DNA of 64,000 nucleotides, taken from positions 100,401 through 164,400 of the forward strand of contig NZ_FWFS01000011.1 of NCBI RefSeq assembly GCF_900172375.1. Direction: 5' to 3'. Made by a program: the position numbers and the translations under genes. The notes under the pieces were generated by a model. The model did not search any database, was not told where the DNA came from, and worked only from the letters and a program-made list of their open reading frames with translations. Each line of letters opens with the position of its first letter. Within the stretch, counting starts at the first letter, position 1. The stretch comes from Aquimixticola soesokkakensis. Lineage in GTDB: Bacteria; Pseudomonadota; Alphaproteobacteria; Rhodobacterales; Rhodobacteraceae. Shown here in pieces: positions 24,989 to 33,172 of this stretch.

Positions 24989-26059
24989 ATGTCGTTGAAT
25001 ATCCAGCCCTTTGGTGCGCGCGGTCGCGGTCTTTGGCGGGCGGTTGCGGCCCTATGGATCGCGTGTCTGGGCCTTGTGGGCGGGGCGGCGAGCGCCGAGC
25101 CGTTTCGATTGATCGTAACCCATCTCGAGCCGCCGTTGTTGCCCAATTCGGTCATGGATCTGGCGCAGAGCCTTGGCTATTTCGAAGCCGAAGGCGTCGA
25201 GGTCGATTTGGTGCGCGTTCAACAAACCCCTTCCGCGATTGCGGCGCTCAAAGCGGGGGAGGGCGAGATGGCGAATATTTCGCTGGATGCGCTGTTGCAA
25301 TTGCACGCGATGGGCGACGACAGCCTACGCGCGGTCGTCTCGCCCAACACGTCTCTGCCGTTTTTGATCGCCGCGCGCGCGGCGGTGGCGAGTCCCGAGG
25401 CACTGGCGGGAAAAACCTTTGGCATCGGGCGGGTCGGGAGCCTTGATCATGCGCTGAGCATGCGGGTCCTGGCCGAGGCGGGCGTGGGGGCGCAGGCGGT
25501 GTCGCTGGTGGCGTTGGGCCAGCCGGCAACGCGCGCGCAGGCGCTGGCGGCGCAGCGGATTGACGCGACAACGATGTCGGTGGGGGTGTGGTCCACGATG
25601 CCCGACCGCGACGGCCTGCACGTGCTGGTCAGCCCCGAGGCCTATTTTGCCGCGGCCCCCTTGGTCAACAAGGTCAACGTTGTGCCGCGCGCGGTTCTTG
25701 AAACCCGCCCGCGCGAGGTGCAAGCGGTGATCCGCGCCTTGCTGCGCCTGTCGCGCGACATCGCCGCCGAGCCCGATCTGTGGGTGCGGGCGATGTCGCC
25801 GCTGCGTGCCGATGTCGGCCCGGAGGCGCTGCGCGAACTGGTGGCGCAGTTTTCGGGCAGCTGGATGGTCAACGGCGGCATGAATGCGGCGGATTTGCTG
25901 CGCACCCGCGACTGGTTGATCGAAACAGGAGAGCTGTCGCAGGCCGTGGTCGTGGCGGCCGCGCCAGACGATCTGTCGGCCTGGGTCGATTTTGCCCCGC
26001 TGGACGCCGCCCTGCGCGATCTGGGCGTCGCGGCGGGGGCCGATCCGGTGGCGCGATGA
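24989..26059 (+). CDS. ABC transporter substrate-binding protein, SsuA/NMT1 type
   Basis: The 356-residue protein has a Sec-type signal (hydrophobic core ending LVGGAASA, cleavage before EPFRL) and an NMT1/SsuA-like periplasmic fold: LAQSLGYFEAEGVEVDLV near residues 55-72, then AALKAGEGEMANISLDALL and KTFGIGRVGSLDHAL. NMT1-like proteins bind sulfonates, nitrate, pyrimidine thiamine precursors and aromatic acids. It is the periplasmic part of the importer with the flanking permease and ATPase. Its stop overlaps the ATPase start (ATGA). The ligand cannot be inferred from sequence alone. Confidence 0.82.
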   Translation: MSLNIQPFGARGRGLWRAVAALWIACLGLVGGAASAEPFRLIVTHLEPPLLPNSVMDLAQSLGYFEAEGVEVDLVRVQQTPSAIAALKAGEGEMANISLDALLQLHAMGDDSLRAVVSPNTSLPFLIAARAAVASPEALAGKTFGIGRVGSLDHALSMRVLAEAGVGAQAVSLVALGQPATRAQALAAQRIDATTMSVGVWSTMPDRDGLHVLVSPEAYFAAAPLVNKVNVVPRAVLETRPREVQAVIRALLRLSRDIAAEPDLWVRAMSPLRADVGPEALRELVAQFSGSWMVNGGMNAADLLRTRDWLIETGELSQAVVVAAAPDDLSAWVDFAPLDAALRDLGVAAGADPVAR

Positions 26060-26874
26060 ACGCCGCTGCCCCCTGTGCGCTGTCGCTGCGCGATGTGTCG
26101 CTGTCCTTTGGGGCGGTGCCGGTGCTGGCGGGCCTGACGCTTGAGGTGCGCGGCGCGGGGGTGACGGTGGTGCTGGGGCCGTCGGGCAGCGGCAAAACAA
26201 GCCTGCTGCGCCTTGCGGCGGGGTTGATTGCGCCGGACCTTGGTGCAGTGTCAATCGCGGGGCGCGCAGAGGATCGCGCGGCTGACGGGACCCGTGGGGG
26301 CGCGCGTGTCGGGGTGATGTTTCAGGAGGCACGCCTTTTGCCTTGGGCGACGGTGCGGCGCAATCTGGAATTCGCGCTTTTGCCGCTCAAGCTGTCGCGC
26401 GCGCAGGTCACCGCGCGCATCGACACCCAGCTGGCGCGGCTCGGGATCGCGGATCTGGCGGCGCGCATGCCCGCGCAAGTATCGGGTGGCCAGAAGCAGC
26501 GGGTGGCGCTGGCGCGGGCCTTGATCGTAGCGCCCCGGGTGTTGTTGATGGACGAACCCTTTGCCAGCCTCGATGCGCTGTTGCGCGAAGACATGCAGGA
26601 CGAGCTGTTGCGGGTTCTGGCGCTGCAACCGGCCAGCGTGGTCTTTGTGACCCATAGCGTCGACGAAGCGCTGTATCTGGCGGATCGGATTGTGGTTCTG
26701 GGGGGCGGAAAAATCCTTGCCGATGTTGCGGTGACGACCCCGAGGCCAAGGCGCGTACCCGCGGGGGAGCCGCTTGGGGATGACGCGGCGCTGCGGGCCG
26801 ATCTGCGGCGCATCCTGCGTGGGGCAAGCAGCGGTGGCGCGCGCGCGATGGCGGCCCGGGGAGCGGCACCATGA
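26056..26874 (+). CDS. ABC transporter ATP-binding protein, SsuB/TauB type
   Basis: The 272-residue ATPase has Walker A GPSGSGKTS, Q-loop in MFQEARLLPW, signature VSGGQKQRVALARA, Walker B VLLMDEPFASLD and switch His in VTHSVDEAL. This is the importer-type subfamily partnered with SsuC-like permeases. ATG 26056 overlaps the binding-protein stop; a longer frame from 25780 is a shadow of that gene. Its own stop overlaps the ABC-2 permease start by 4 bp. It completes the SsuABC-like unit inserted between the NodI- and NodJ-like genes. Confidence 0.86.
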   Translation: MNAAAPCALSLRDVSLSFGAVPVLAGLTLEVRGAGVTVVLGPSGSGKTSLLRLAAGLIAPDLGAVSIAGRAEDRAADGTRGGARVGVMFQEARLLPWATVRRNLEFALLPLKLSRAQVTARIDTQLARLGIADLAARMPAQVSGGQKQRVALARALIVAPRVLLMDEPFASLDALLREDMQDELLRVLALQPASVVFVTHSVDEALYLADRIVVLGGGKILADVAVTTPRPRRVPAGEPLGDDAALRADLRRILRGASSGGARAMAARGAAP

Positions 26875-27683
26875 GCGATCTGATGCGCGAACTGGAAGGG
26901 CTGCGTGCCATTTGGTGGCGCGATGTGCGCCGGATGCTTACCGACAAGAACCAGATCGTCGGCGGTGTGAGCCGCCCCCTGCTTTGGGTGATTGTGCTGG
27001 GGGTCGGGTTGAACCCGTGGTTTCGCGGCGAGGTATACGGGTCGGTGCGCTTTGTCGTGCCCTTCACCTTTGTGCAGTTCCTGTTTCCGGCGATCATCCT
27101 GTTGAACCTTCTCTATGCCTCGGTCCAATCGGCGGTCTCGCTGATCTGGGATCTGAAATTCGGTGTATTGCGCGAGGTGCTGGTCGCGCCACTGTCGCGG
27201 GCCACGGTCTTGGTCGGCAAGATTCTGGGCGGGATGACGGTGGCGCTGGTGCATGGGGCGCTTGTGCTTTGCGTGGCGCGGGCGGCGGGGGTGGCCATGA
27301 CCCTATCCGAGCTTGTGTCCCTGCTTGGCATCATGGCGGCGCTGTCCTTTGGTCTGACGGCCTTTGGCATCGTGATTGCGCTGTCCCTGCGCGAGTTCGA
27401 CAGCTTCGGGGTGTTTTCCAACGCGGTGATTTTGCCGCTTTATTTTACCGCAGGGTCGGTGTTTCCGCTCGATGCGGGGCTGTCGCGGGCACAAACCCTG
27501 ACCACCTATCCGCAGTGGCTGGTCAGCATCGTTGAAGTGAATCCGCTGACCTATGTGCTTGATCTGATGCGCGCGGTGGTCATCGACTGGCACAGCTATC
27601 CGCTGTGGTACGGCGTGGCCGTGATCGTCGCGCTCGATCTGGGGTGTCTGGGGCTGGCGCTGATGCGCTTTCGCAGGGTCTAG
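26871..27683 (+). CDS. ABC-2 type permease, NodJ/PedC-like (PQQ-dehydrogenase-associated)
   Basis: The 270-residue membrane protein has the six-helix ABC-2 layout, with the family block KFGVLREVLVAPLSRATVLVGK between helices 2 and 3 and NPLTYVLDLMRAV near the C-terminus. Related permeases are found in PQQ-dependent alcohol dehydrogenase systems and pair with the ATPase type encoded at 23319. Whether the pair exports or imports is unknown; ABC-2 transporters usually export. Start and stop are tightly packed with neighbours: 4-bp overlap upstream, 2-nt gap downstream. Confidence 0.85.
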   Translation: MSDLMRELEGLRAIWWRDVRRMLTDKNQIVGGVSRPLLWVIVLGVGLNPWFRGEVYGSVRFVVPFTFVQFLFPAIILLNLLYASVQSAVSLIWDLKFGVLREVLVAPLSRATVLVGKILGGMTVALVHGALVLCVARAAGVAMTLSELVSLLGIMAALSFGLTAFGIVIALSLREFDSFGVFSNAVILPLYFTAGSVFPLDAGLSRAQTLTTYPQWLVSIVEVNPLTYVLDLMRAVVIDWHSYPLWYGVAVIVALDLGCLGLALMRFRRV

Positions 27684-27685
27684 CG

Positions 27686-28525
27686 ATGGTGCGCGCGCGC
27701 AAAAAGGGTCTGTCTGGGCTTGTGCCGCTTCTGGGCGGGCTGTGCCTCTTGCTTGCAGCCGGATCTCTGCCCCCCGACACGGCCCTGTCCAAAGTCAAAG
27801 CCGCAGGACGGTTGCGGGTCTGTCACCCCTCCGACAATCCCCCCTGGATCACGCGCGCGACGGCGGGCCAGCCTGCGGGCGGGATCGACCTTGTGCTCTT
27901 GGGGGCGATTTCGCGCAACGCGGGATGGGACATGGTTTCTGTGCCCGTTGCGCAGATGGATGCGGGGATCAATCCGCGCCGCTGGGGGCTGACGCGCGCG
28001 CGTTGTGACGTGATCGCGGGGGGGCTGGTATTGACGGAGCAGACCCGCGGGTTTCTCGACGCGCCTGTGGCCCATGCCACCTTCGGCTGGTCGCTGGTAA
28101 CGCTCGAAGCCAAGGGGGAGGCGGCGTTGACGCCGGGCGCCACGATCGGGGTCTATGTCGCCTCTTTGGCGTCGGATCGCGCTAAGCTCGGCGGCTGGAT
28201 TCGGGCGCAGGGTCTGGCACCAACAATCTTTGCGCGGCCCGAGGCGCTGATCGCGGCGCTGCGGGCGGGGACGATTGTTGCGGCGGTCACGGACGCGCCG
28301 CTGAGAGAGGGAAGCGTGCGGCTGCGGATCGGCCGTCTGCCGCCGCCCTTTGCGCGTCAACAGGTTGGATTTGGATTTTGGAAAGGCGATGCGACCCTGC
28401 GCGATGCGGTGCTTTCGGGCCTCTCGGGGCTTGAGGCGCAGGGGCAACTTGCGGGGATTCAAGAGTTTTATCAGGTGTCGGCGGGAGATGGCGGGGCAGA
28501 GCCGAGTAAGGATCAGTCAAATTGA
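27686..28525 (+). CDS. Quinoprotein-dehydrogenase-associated periplasmic binding-like protein (XoxJ-like)
   Basis: The 279-residue protein has an N-terminal hydrophobic signal after a basic stretch (VRARKKG) and a type-II periplasmic-binding fold beginning with LRVCHPSDNPPWITR. Proteins of this shape are encoded beside PQQ dehydrogenases (MxaJ/XoxJ), where they are thought to help maturation or bind the enzyme rather than transport solutes. Two Cys remain in the mature part (RVCHPS and RARCDVI). ATG 27686 is 2 nt after the permease stop. A sigma70-like promoter for the next gene overlaps its stop codon. Confidence 0.75.
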   Translation: MVRARKKGLSGLVPLLGGLCLLLAAGSLPPDTALSKVKAAGRLRVCHPSDNPPWITRATAGQPAGGIDLVLLGAISRNAGWDMVSVPVAQMDAGINPRRWGLTRARCDVIAGGLVLTEQTRGFLDAPVAHATFGWSLVTLEAKGEAALTPGATIGVYVASLASDRAKLGGWIRAQGLAPTIFARPEALIAALRAGTIVAAVTDAPLREGSVRLRIGRLPPPFARQQVGFGFWKGDATLRDAVLSGLSGLEAQGQLAGIQEFYQVSAGDGGAEPSKDQSN

Positions 28526-28549
28526 CAAATACCATACATTTTGAATAAT
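28522..28549 (+). promoter_or_regulatory. Candidate sigma70-type promoter for the cytochrome c / PQQ dehydrogenase genes
   Basis: TTGACA (28522-28527) is a full -35 match, followed after 16 bp by AATAAT (28544-28549), a 5-of-6 match to -10. The region 28526-28568 is strikingly AT-rich. A 7-bp hairpin TCACCGA / TCGGTGA at 28568-28588 lies between this promoter and the cytochrome start. It would allow the enzyme genes to be expressed above the transporter genes. Confidence 0.55.
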
Positions 28550-28604
28550 CTCATTTTAAAATAAGAATCACCGATTCATGTTCGGTGAGCAAGAGGAGAG
28601 ACCA

Positions 28605-29042
28605 ATGCCAATTCGCCACATCCTGCAAACGACAGGTGGACTTATGCTTTTGTGCGCTGTCGCAAGCGGGGCACAGGCCGCTGACAAGGTGGTTCTTTTG
28701 CAAGGCGGCAGCATCGGCACCGCGCAGGTTGCCGCAGGGGCCGAGGCCTATCTCGACAATTGTGCGGGATGCCACGGGGAGGATTTGCGCAGCGTGAATT
28801 CCAATGCGCCGGACCTGCGCGGGCCGACTTTCCAGTATTCCTGGGTGACCAAGCCGCTTGAGGAAACGTTTCACAAAATCATCACGACGATGCCGCCGGG
28901 GATGACGGGGGAGATCGACCCCGAAACCTACGCGCAGATCGTCGCCTATATCCTGAATTTCAACGGGGTCGAAGCGCAAGAGGACGGGCGTTTCCCGCAG
29001 ACGGCCGAGGAGGTCGCGCCGATGGATCTTGTGATCCAGTAG
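28605..29042 (+). CDS. Periplasmic c-type cytochrome, electron acceptor of the PQQ dehydrogenase
   Basis: The 145-residue protein has a Sec signal (LMLLCAVASGAQA, cleavage before ADK), one haem site CAGCH and a candidate axial Met in TTMPPGM. It is a small class I cytochrome and sits 48 nt upstream of the PQQ dehydrogenase, as with XoxG and ExaB-like partners. It would accept electrons from reduced PQQ and pass them toward the terminal oxidase. ATG 28605 follows AGAGGAGAG. Its size and single haem fit this role. Confidence 0.88.
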   Translation: MPIRHILQTTGGLMLLCAVASGAQAADKVVLLQGGSIGTAQVAAGAEAYLDNCAGCHGEDLRSVNSNAPDLRGPTFQYSWVTKPLEETFHKIITTMPPGMTGEIDPETYAQIVAYILNFNGVEAQEDGRFPQTAEEVAPMDLVIQ

Positions 29043-29090
29043 GGGCGAGGCGCGGCCAAAGTACAACAACACGAAGAGGAGGAGTGATCT

Positions 29091-30803
29091 ATGTTGGGAC
29101 AGATGACAGGACGACTGCGCGGCGGTTTGACGGGAGTGGCGCTTGGGGCTTTGGCCTGCCTTGCGCCGGTTGCGGGCAGTGGCGCGCCGGTGACGCAAGA
29201 GACCTTGCTCGATCCGGCACCGCAGGACTGGCTGCAATGGCGCCGCACATTTGACGGTTGGGCCCATTCGCCGCTTGACCAGATCACCAAGGAAAACGTC
29301 GGAAGTCTGACGCTGGCGTGGGGGTGGGCGATGTTGCCCGGCAGTCAGGAAGTTGTGCCCATCGTGCATGACGGTGTGATGTATATCGCCAACCCCGGTG
29401 GCTCGGTGCAGGCGCTGGACGCCAAGACCGGCGATTTGATCTGGGAATACCGGCACGAAACACCCGAAGGCTTTCGCGAAGGCATGATGAACCGCGGTCT
29501 CGCGCTTTGGGGCGATAACGTGTTCATCGCGACGCCCGATGCGGAAATGATCGCGCTTGATACCAAATCCGGTCAGATCGTCTGGCAGACCACGATCGCC
29601 AGCCGCGAGGTCGGAAAGTCGATCACCGCCGCGCCGATTGCGGTGGATGGCAAGGTGATCGTGGGGGTGCAGGGGTGCTTTCGTTTTTATGAGGAAAAAT
29701 GCGCCGTGGTTGCGTTTGATGCGCAAACCGGGGCGCAGGCGTGGCGCACGGATACGGTGCAACGCGAAGAGGGGGACGGCGAGAATACATGGGGCGGCCA
29801 GCCGTGGCTGCTGCGCGGGGGTGGCGATGTGTGGACCACTGCAACCTATGATCCCGACCTTGACCTGATTTACATCGGCGTCAGCCAGGCCAAGCCCTGG
29901 TCGCGGCTGAGCCGTGGGCAGGACGGGGACTCGCTTTACACAAGCTCGACGCTTGCGCTTGATCCCAAAGACGGGTCCATCCAATGGTATCGTCAGTATA
30001 TTCCGGGTGAAACCAATGACATGGATGAGGCATTCGAGCATATCCTCGTCGATATCGATGGCGAGCCGTCCTATGTGAACATGGGTAAACTGGCGATCCT
30101 GTGGCGCGGAAGCCGCGTGGACGGGACGCCGCTTCCGGCCTTTGATATGGGGCTTCAGGACCAGATCGACCTGAACGCCGATGGCACCTTTGCCACCTAT
30201 CGCGATGGCAAGATCGGCGAGCTTGGGGTGCCCGTGATGCTATGTCCCTCGACGACCGGTTTTCGGGCGTGGCGCAGCATGGCCTTTAACCCCGACACCC
30301 GCGCGGTTTATGTGCCGATGTCGATCAACTGCGACGAGGCGGTTGTCTATGGCGAGGTCGAGATGGTCGAGGGTGGCGGCGGCAACGGCAAGTTTGCGGA
30401 GAACCGGATCGCCCATCCCGACGATCCCGATCACCTCGGGCGGATTGCCGCGCTCAACATCGATACCGGCGCGCTTTTGTGGGAAAAACGCCTGCGCACG
30501 CCGGCCAATACCGGCATGCTCAGCACCGATACGGGCCTGATTTTCGCAGGGGATTGGGACCGCAATTTCTGGGCGCTGGACGCGCAAACCGGCGCTGAAT
30601 TGTGGCGCACGCGTCTGCCACAGGCCGCGCAGGGGATGCCGATTACCTATGAGGTGGACGGGGTGCAATATATCGCGATTCCCGTGGGCACAGGCGGTTA
30701 TTCCTGGTCGACAAGCGTGCCCACGCAGCTTGCCCCCGAAGTGAAACGCCCCGAAGGCGGCAATGCCATGATGGTCTTTGCCCTGCCTGCGCAACCCAGC
30801 TGA
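29091..30803 (+). CDS. PQQ-dependent alcohol dehydrogenase (methanol/ethanol dehydrogenase family)
   Basis: The 570-residue periplasmic quinoprotein has a signal peptide (LGALACLAPVAGSGA region) and an eight-bladed propeller with PQQ-family blocks such as DWLQWRRTFDGWAHSPLDQI, DAKTGDLIWEYRHE, MIALDTKSGQIVW and FWALDAQTGAELW. It oxidises primary alcohols or aldehydes, passing electrons to the upstream cytochrome. Near residue 310 the sequence GETNDMDEAFEH has an Asp two positions after the probable catalytic Asp, the arrangement linked to lanthanide use in XoxF-like enzymes. The adjacent Cys-Cys pair of classical MDH is not seen; two Cys about 11 residues apart (GCFRFYEEKC) occur instead. GAGGAGGAG precedes the ATG. 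Confidence 0.88.
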   Translation: MLGQMTGRLRGGLTGVALGALACLAPVAGSGAPVTQETLLDPAPQDWLQWRRTFDGWAHSPLDQITKENVGSLTLAWGWAMLPGSQEVVPIVHDGVMYIANPGGSVQALDAKTGDLIWEYRHETPEGFREGMMNRGLALWGDNVFIATPDAEMIALDTKSGQIVWQTTIASREVGKSITAAPIAVDGKVIVGVQGCFRFYEEKCAVVAFDAQTGAQAWRTDTVQREEGDGENTWGGQPWLLRGGGDVWTTATYDPDLDLIYIGVSQAKPWSRLSRGQDGDSLYTSSTLALDPKDGSIQWYRQYIPGETNDMDEAFEHILVDIDGEPSYVNMGKLAILWRGSRVDGTPLPAFDMGLQDQIDLNADGTFATYRDGKIGELGVPVMLCPSTTGFRAWRSMAFNPDTRAVYVPMSINCDEAVVYGEVEMVEGGGGNGKFAENRIAHPDDPDHLGRIAALNIDTGALLWEKRLRTPANTGMLSTDTGLIFAGDWDRNFWALDAQTGAELWRTRLPQAAQGMPITYEVDGVQYIAIPVGTGGYSWSTSVPTQLAPEVKRPEGGNAMMVFALPAQPS

Positions 30804-30852
30804 TCGGGTTTCGCGCAACGCGCACGAAACCTGTCGTAAACATTGGAAAGGA

Positions 30853-30880
30853 TGCGTCGGATCATATGCGATCCGGCGCA
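30853..30880 (+). terminator. Hairpin between the PQQ dehydrogenase and the following gene
   Basis: Arms TGCGTCGGATC (30853-30863) and GATCCGGCGCA (30870-30880) pair over 11 bp with one G-U pair in RNA and a 6-nt loop. It begins 50 nt after the dehydrogenase stop and ends 8 nt before the next start. With only TTT after it, it may be an attenuator or mRNA stabiliser rather than a full terminator. Confidence 0.45.
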
Positions 30881-30888
30881 TTTCGCAC

Positions 30889-31680
30889 ATGACATCACCT
30901 GTGATCACCTTCGTTTTTTCTTTGATCCTTGGCGCTTTGTGCCTTGGGATAACGGGCGCGGCGCGGGCGCAAGAACCCTGGGTCGCGCCGGAGTTTCTGG
31001 CGCAAAGCCGACCCGATTTCGGCACGCGCTTGCCGCTTTGCGTGCTCAAAGGCTCGCCCAGTTTCGAGCGCGATGTGCAAACGGCGCAGGCCTTGGCCGA
31101 TGTGTTGCTATTGACCTCGCAGGTGGTTGAGCTGGACCTGCGCGATGTGGCGCATCAATCCCAGGACGGGGTTTGGCCCGAAATCCGGCAGGCGCTGGCC
31201 GGACGCTGTCTTGGGGTTATGGGCGCGCGGCTTTACGGGGCGCAGCGCCTGCCCGATTGGCTGATCGCCTCGCGCCCCTATTTTTCCGCGCCCTATGTTC
31301 TGGTTTCGCAGGCGGCGCAGTCGCTTGACGATCTTGCAGCGTCCCATCCGCGCGCGCAATTGGGCGCGCCGCTGTACACGCCGATTGACCTGTCGTTGAT
31401 CACCTTGATTGAGGCGGGGGGCCGGTTTGGCGGTTTTCAACGCCGCCCGTTTGATCGTCCCGAAATTGCGCGCGCCTTGATGTTGGCCGGTGCGATGGAT
31501 GCGGCGATTTTATGGGAGCCGGATTTGGCGGGGCTGGCGCCGGATTTCTACCAAACCGTCGCGCCGATGCCGCCATCCTTTGATGCAAACCGCGATGTGG
31601 CGATCCTGTTTCGCAGCACCGATGGTGCGCTGCGGGCCAATATCGACGCGGCGCTCAAGGTGCTGGCGGCCGAGGAGTAG
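30889..31680 (+). CDS. Second quinoprotein-associated periplasmic binding-like protein
   Basis: The 263-residue protein has a Sec signal (FVFSLILGALCLGITGAARA, cleavage before QEPWV) and a two-lobed binding-protein-like body with LPLCVLKGSPSFERDVQTAQ, RSYF-like SRPYFSAPYVLVSQ, and AALKVLAAEE at the end. It resembles MxaJ/XoxJ-type proteins in length and layout and is the second such gene in the cluster. ATG 30889 was chosen because it begins the signal; no good ribosome-binding site is visible, because the hairpin ends 8 nt upstream. Its function is inferred from context only. Confidence 0.68.
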   Translation: MTSPVITFVFSLILGALCLGITGAARAQEPWVAPEFLAQSRPDFGTRLPLCVLKGSPSFERDVQTAQALADVLLLTSQVVELDLRDVAHQSQDGVWPEIRQALAGRCLGVMGARLYGAQRLPDWLIASRPYFSAPYVLVSQAAQSLDDLAASHPRAQLGAPLYTPIDLSLITLIEAGGRFGGFQRRPFDRPEIARALMLAGAMDAAILWEPDLAGLAPDFYQTVAPMPPSFDANRDVAILFRSTDGALRANIDAALKVLAAEE

Positions 31681-31759
31681 GCGGATGCGCTTGATTTAGG
31701 CAGTGTTGCCGGAAAATCGGGGCAGCGGGCGCTTGTGCCCTGCGCGGCGATTCCCACTA

Positions 31760-31775
31760 TTGCATTCGTATGCAA
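31760..31775. promoter_or_regulatory. LacI-type operator upstream of the HisD-like gene
   Basis: TTGCATTCGTATGCAA is a palindrome with perfect 6-bp arms. It overlaps a plausible promoter (TTGCAT at 31760-31765, then TATCGA 16 bp later) and lies 40 bp before the ATG at 31816. Close relatives occur at 34788-34803 and 44472-44485, pointing to LacI regulators with the VSQS-type recognition helix. Confidence 0.6.
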
Positions 31776-31815
31776 AAATGCTATCGACGGGGGATCAGAC
31801 ACCGGATGTGAGGCC

Positions 31816-33102
31816 ATGACCGACAGCAACACCAGCTTTCAAGCTCCCGAATTTATCAAAGCTCCGGCCCGCAGTGCCGTGGCAGACAACGCCCCCGTCG
31901 AACAGATTGTGGCCGAGGTGATCGCCCGCGTGCGCAGCGAAGGCGATCTGGCCGTTCGTGACTATGCGCGCAAATTCGACGGCTCCGATCTGGAGGCGTT
32001 CGAGGTAAGCGCGGCCGAGCGCGCGGCGGCTTTGGCCGACCTCGAGCCGCAGACCCGCGCCGATACGGAATTTGCCATTGCCAATGTGCGCGCTTTTGCC
32101 GAGGCGCAGTTGGGCACGCTGGGCGAACTGGAAGTCGAGATCCGCCCCGGTGTGCATCTGGGCCATCGCAATATTCCGCTCGAACGGGTGGGCTGCTATG
32201 TTCCCGGCGGTCGGTTCCCGCTTTTGTCGGCGCCGATCATGACGATCGTGCCCGCCAAAGTCGCGGGCGTGGGGGAGGTGATTGCCTGCCTGCCGCCCAA
32301 TGCGCACCCGGCCATGATCGCGGGCTGTCACCTGTCGGGGGCGGACCGGATTTTTCGCATCGGGGGCGCGCAGGCGATTGCGGCGATGGCGCTTGGCACG
32401 CAGACCGTGCCGAAAGTGGACAAGATCGTCGGGCCGGGGAATGCCTTTGTGAACGAGGCCAAACGCCAGGTGTTCGGCCCCGTGGGCATCGACCAGCTGG
32501 CGGGACCGTCGGAGATTTTCGTGCTGGCCGATGACACGGGCGATGCGGAAATGATCGCGACGGATTTGTTGGCGCAGGCCGAGCATGACGTGCGCACGCG
32601 GGTCGGCTTGATCACCACCCACCGTCCCTTGGCCGAGGCGGTTCTGGCCGAGGTCGAGCGCCAGCTTGCCACCCTGTCCACCGCCGAGGTCGCGCGCCCT
32701 GCGTGGACGGATTACGGCGAAATCGCGCTGGTCGCGGATGAGGCGGCAATGATTGCCTATTCGGATGCGGTCGCGGCAGAGCATCTTCAGGTGCACACTG
32801 CGGACCCCAAAGCCTTTGCCACCAAGCTCAGCCATTATGGATCGCTGTTCATCGGCGAGCTGTCGAGCGTGGTCTATTCGGACAAATGTTCGGGCACGAA
32901 CCACACGTTGCCAACGATGGCAGCGGGGCGCTACACGGGCGGGCTTTGGGTTGGCACCTATATCAAAACCGTGACACATCAGTGGCTTGACGCCGAAGGG
33001 GTGAAACAGGTTGCTCCGCCTGCGGCCCGTCAGGCCAAGAGCGAGGGCTTGGAAGGGCACCGGCGCGCGGCGCAGTTGCGTCTGGATCGCTTGCAGGCCT
33101 GA
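31816..33102 (+). CDS. Histidinol-dehydrogenase-family dehydrogenase (HpsN-like)
   Basis: The 428-residue protein is a full-length HisD homologue that keeps the zinc and catalytic residues: Gln and His of LAQAEHDVR, Glu-His of VAAEHLQVH, Asp of YSDKCSGTNHTLPT, and His of EGLEGHRRAA. The C-terminal region (GRYTGGLWVGTYIKTVTHQW) resembles HpsN sulfopropanediol 3-dehydrogenase more than biosynthetic HisD. It would use NAD+ to oxidise an alcohol to a carboxylate. No his genes are nearby; it stands with an amidase, an NTF2-like protein and a LacI regulator, so a catabolic role is likely. ATG 31816 follows the operator-promoter region. Confidence 0.82.
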   Translation: MTDSNTSFQAPEFIKAPARSAVADNAPVEQIVAEVIARVRSEGDLAVRDYARKFDGSDLEAFEVSAAERAAALADLEPQTRADTEFAIANVRAFAEAQLGTLGELEVEIRPGVHLGHRNIPLERVGCYVPGGRFPLLSAPIMTIVPAKVAGVGEVIACLPPNAHPAMIAGCHLSGADRIFRIGGAQAIAAMALGTQTVPKVDKIVGPGNAFVNEAKRQVFGPVGIDQLAGPSEIFVLADDTGDAEMIATDLLAQAEHDVRTRVGLITTHRPLAEAVLAEVERQLATLSTAEVARPAWTDYGEIALVADEAAMIAYSDAVAAEHLQVHTADPKAFATKLSHYGSLFIGELSSVVYSDKCSGTNHTLPTMAAGRYTGGLWVGTYIKTVTHQWLDAEGVKQVAPPAARQAKSEGLEGHRRAAQLRLDRLQA

Positions 33103-33121
33103 CACCGGGCCCGTTGAACGC

Positions 33122-33152
33122 AAAACGGCCGCGTTTGATGCGCGGCCGTTTT
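33122..33152. terminator. Strong bidirectional terminator between convergent genes
   Basis: AAAACGGCCGCG (33122-33133) and CGCGGCCGTTTT (33141-33152) form a perfect 12-bp stem with a 7-nt loop. It has A and T tracts on both sides and sits between the HisD-like gene (stop 33102) and the convergent amidase gene (stop 33173). It should end both transcripts. Confidence 0.85.
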
Positions 33153-33172
33153 GTTCTGGGGCGTGGGCAGGA

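Noticed and set aside
25780..26055. N-terminal extension of the SsuB-like ATPase
   Set aside because: It overlaps the binding-protein gene in another frame, and the ATG at 26056 gives the normal ATPase N-terminus.
31816..33102. Annotation as biosynthetic histidinol dehydrogenase hisD
   Set aside because: No his genes nearby, and the context and C-terminus fit a catabolic HpsN-like branch; biosynthetic HisD cannot be completely excluded.
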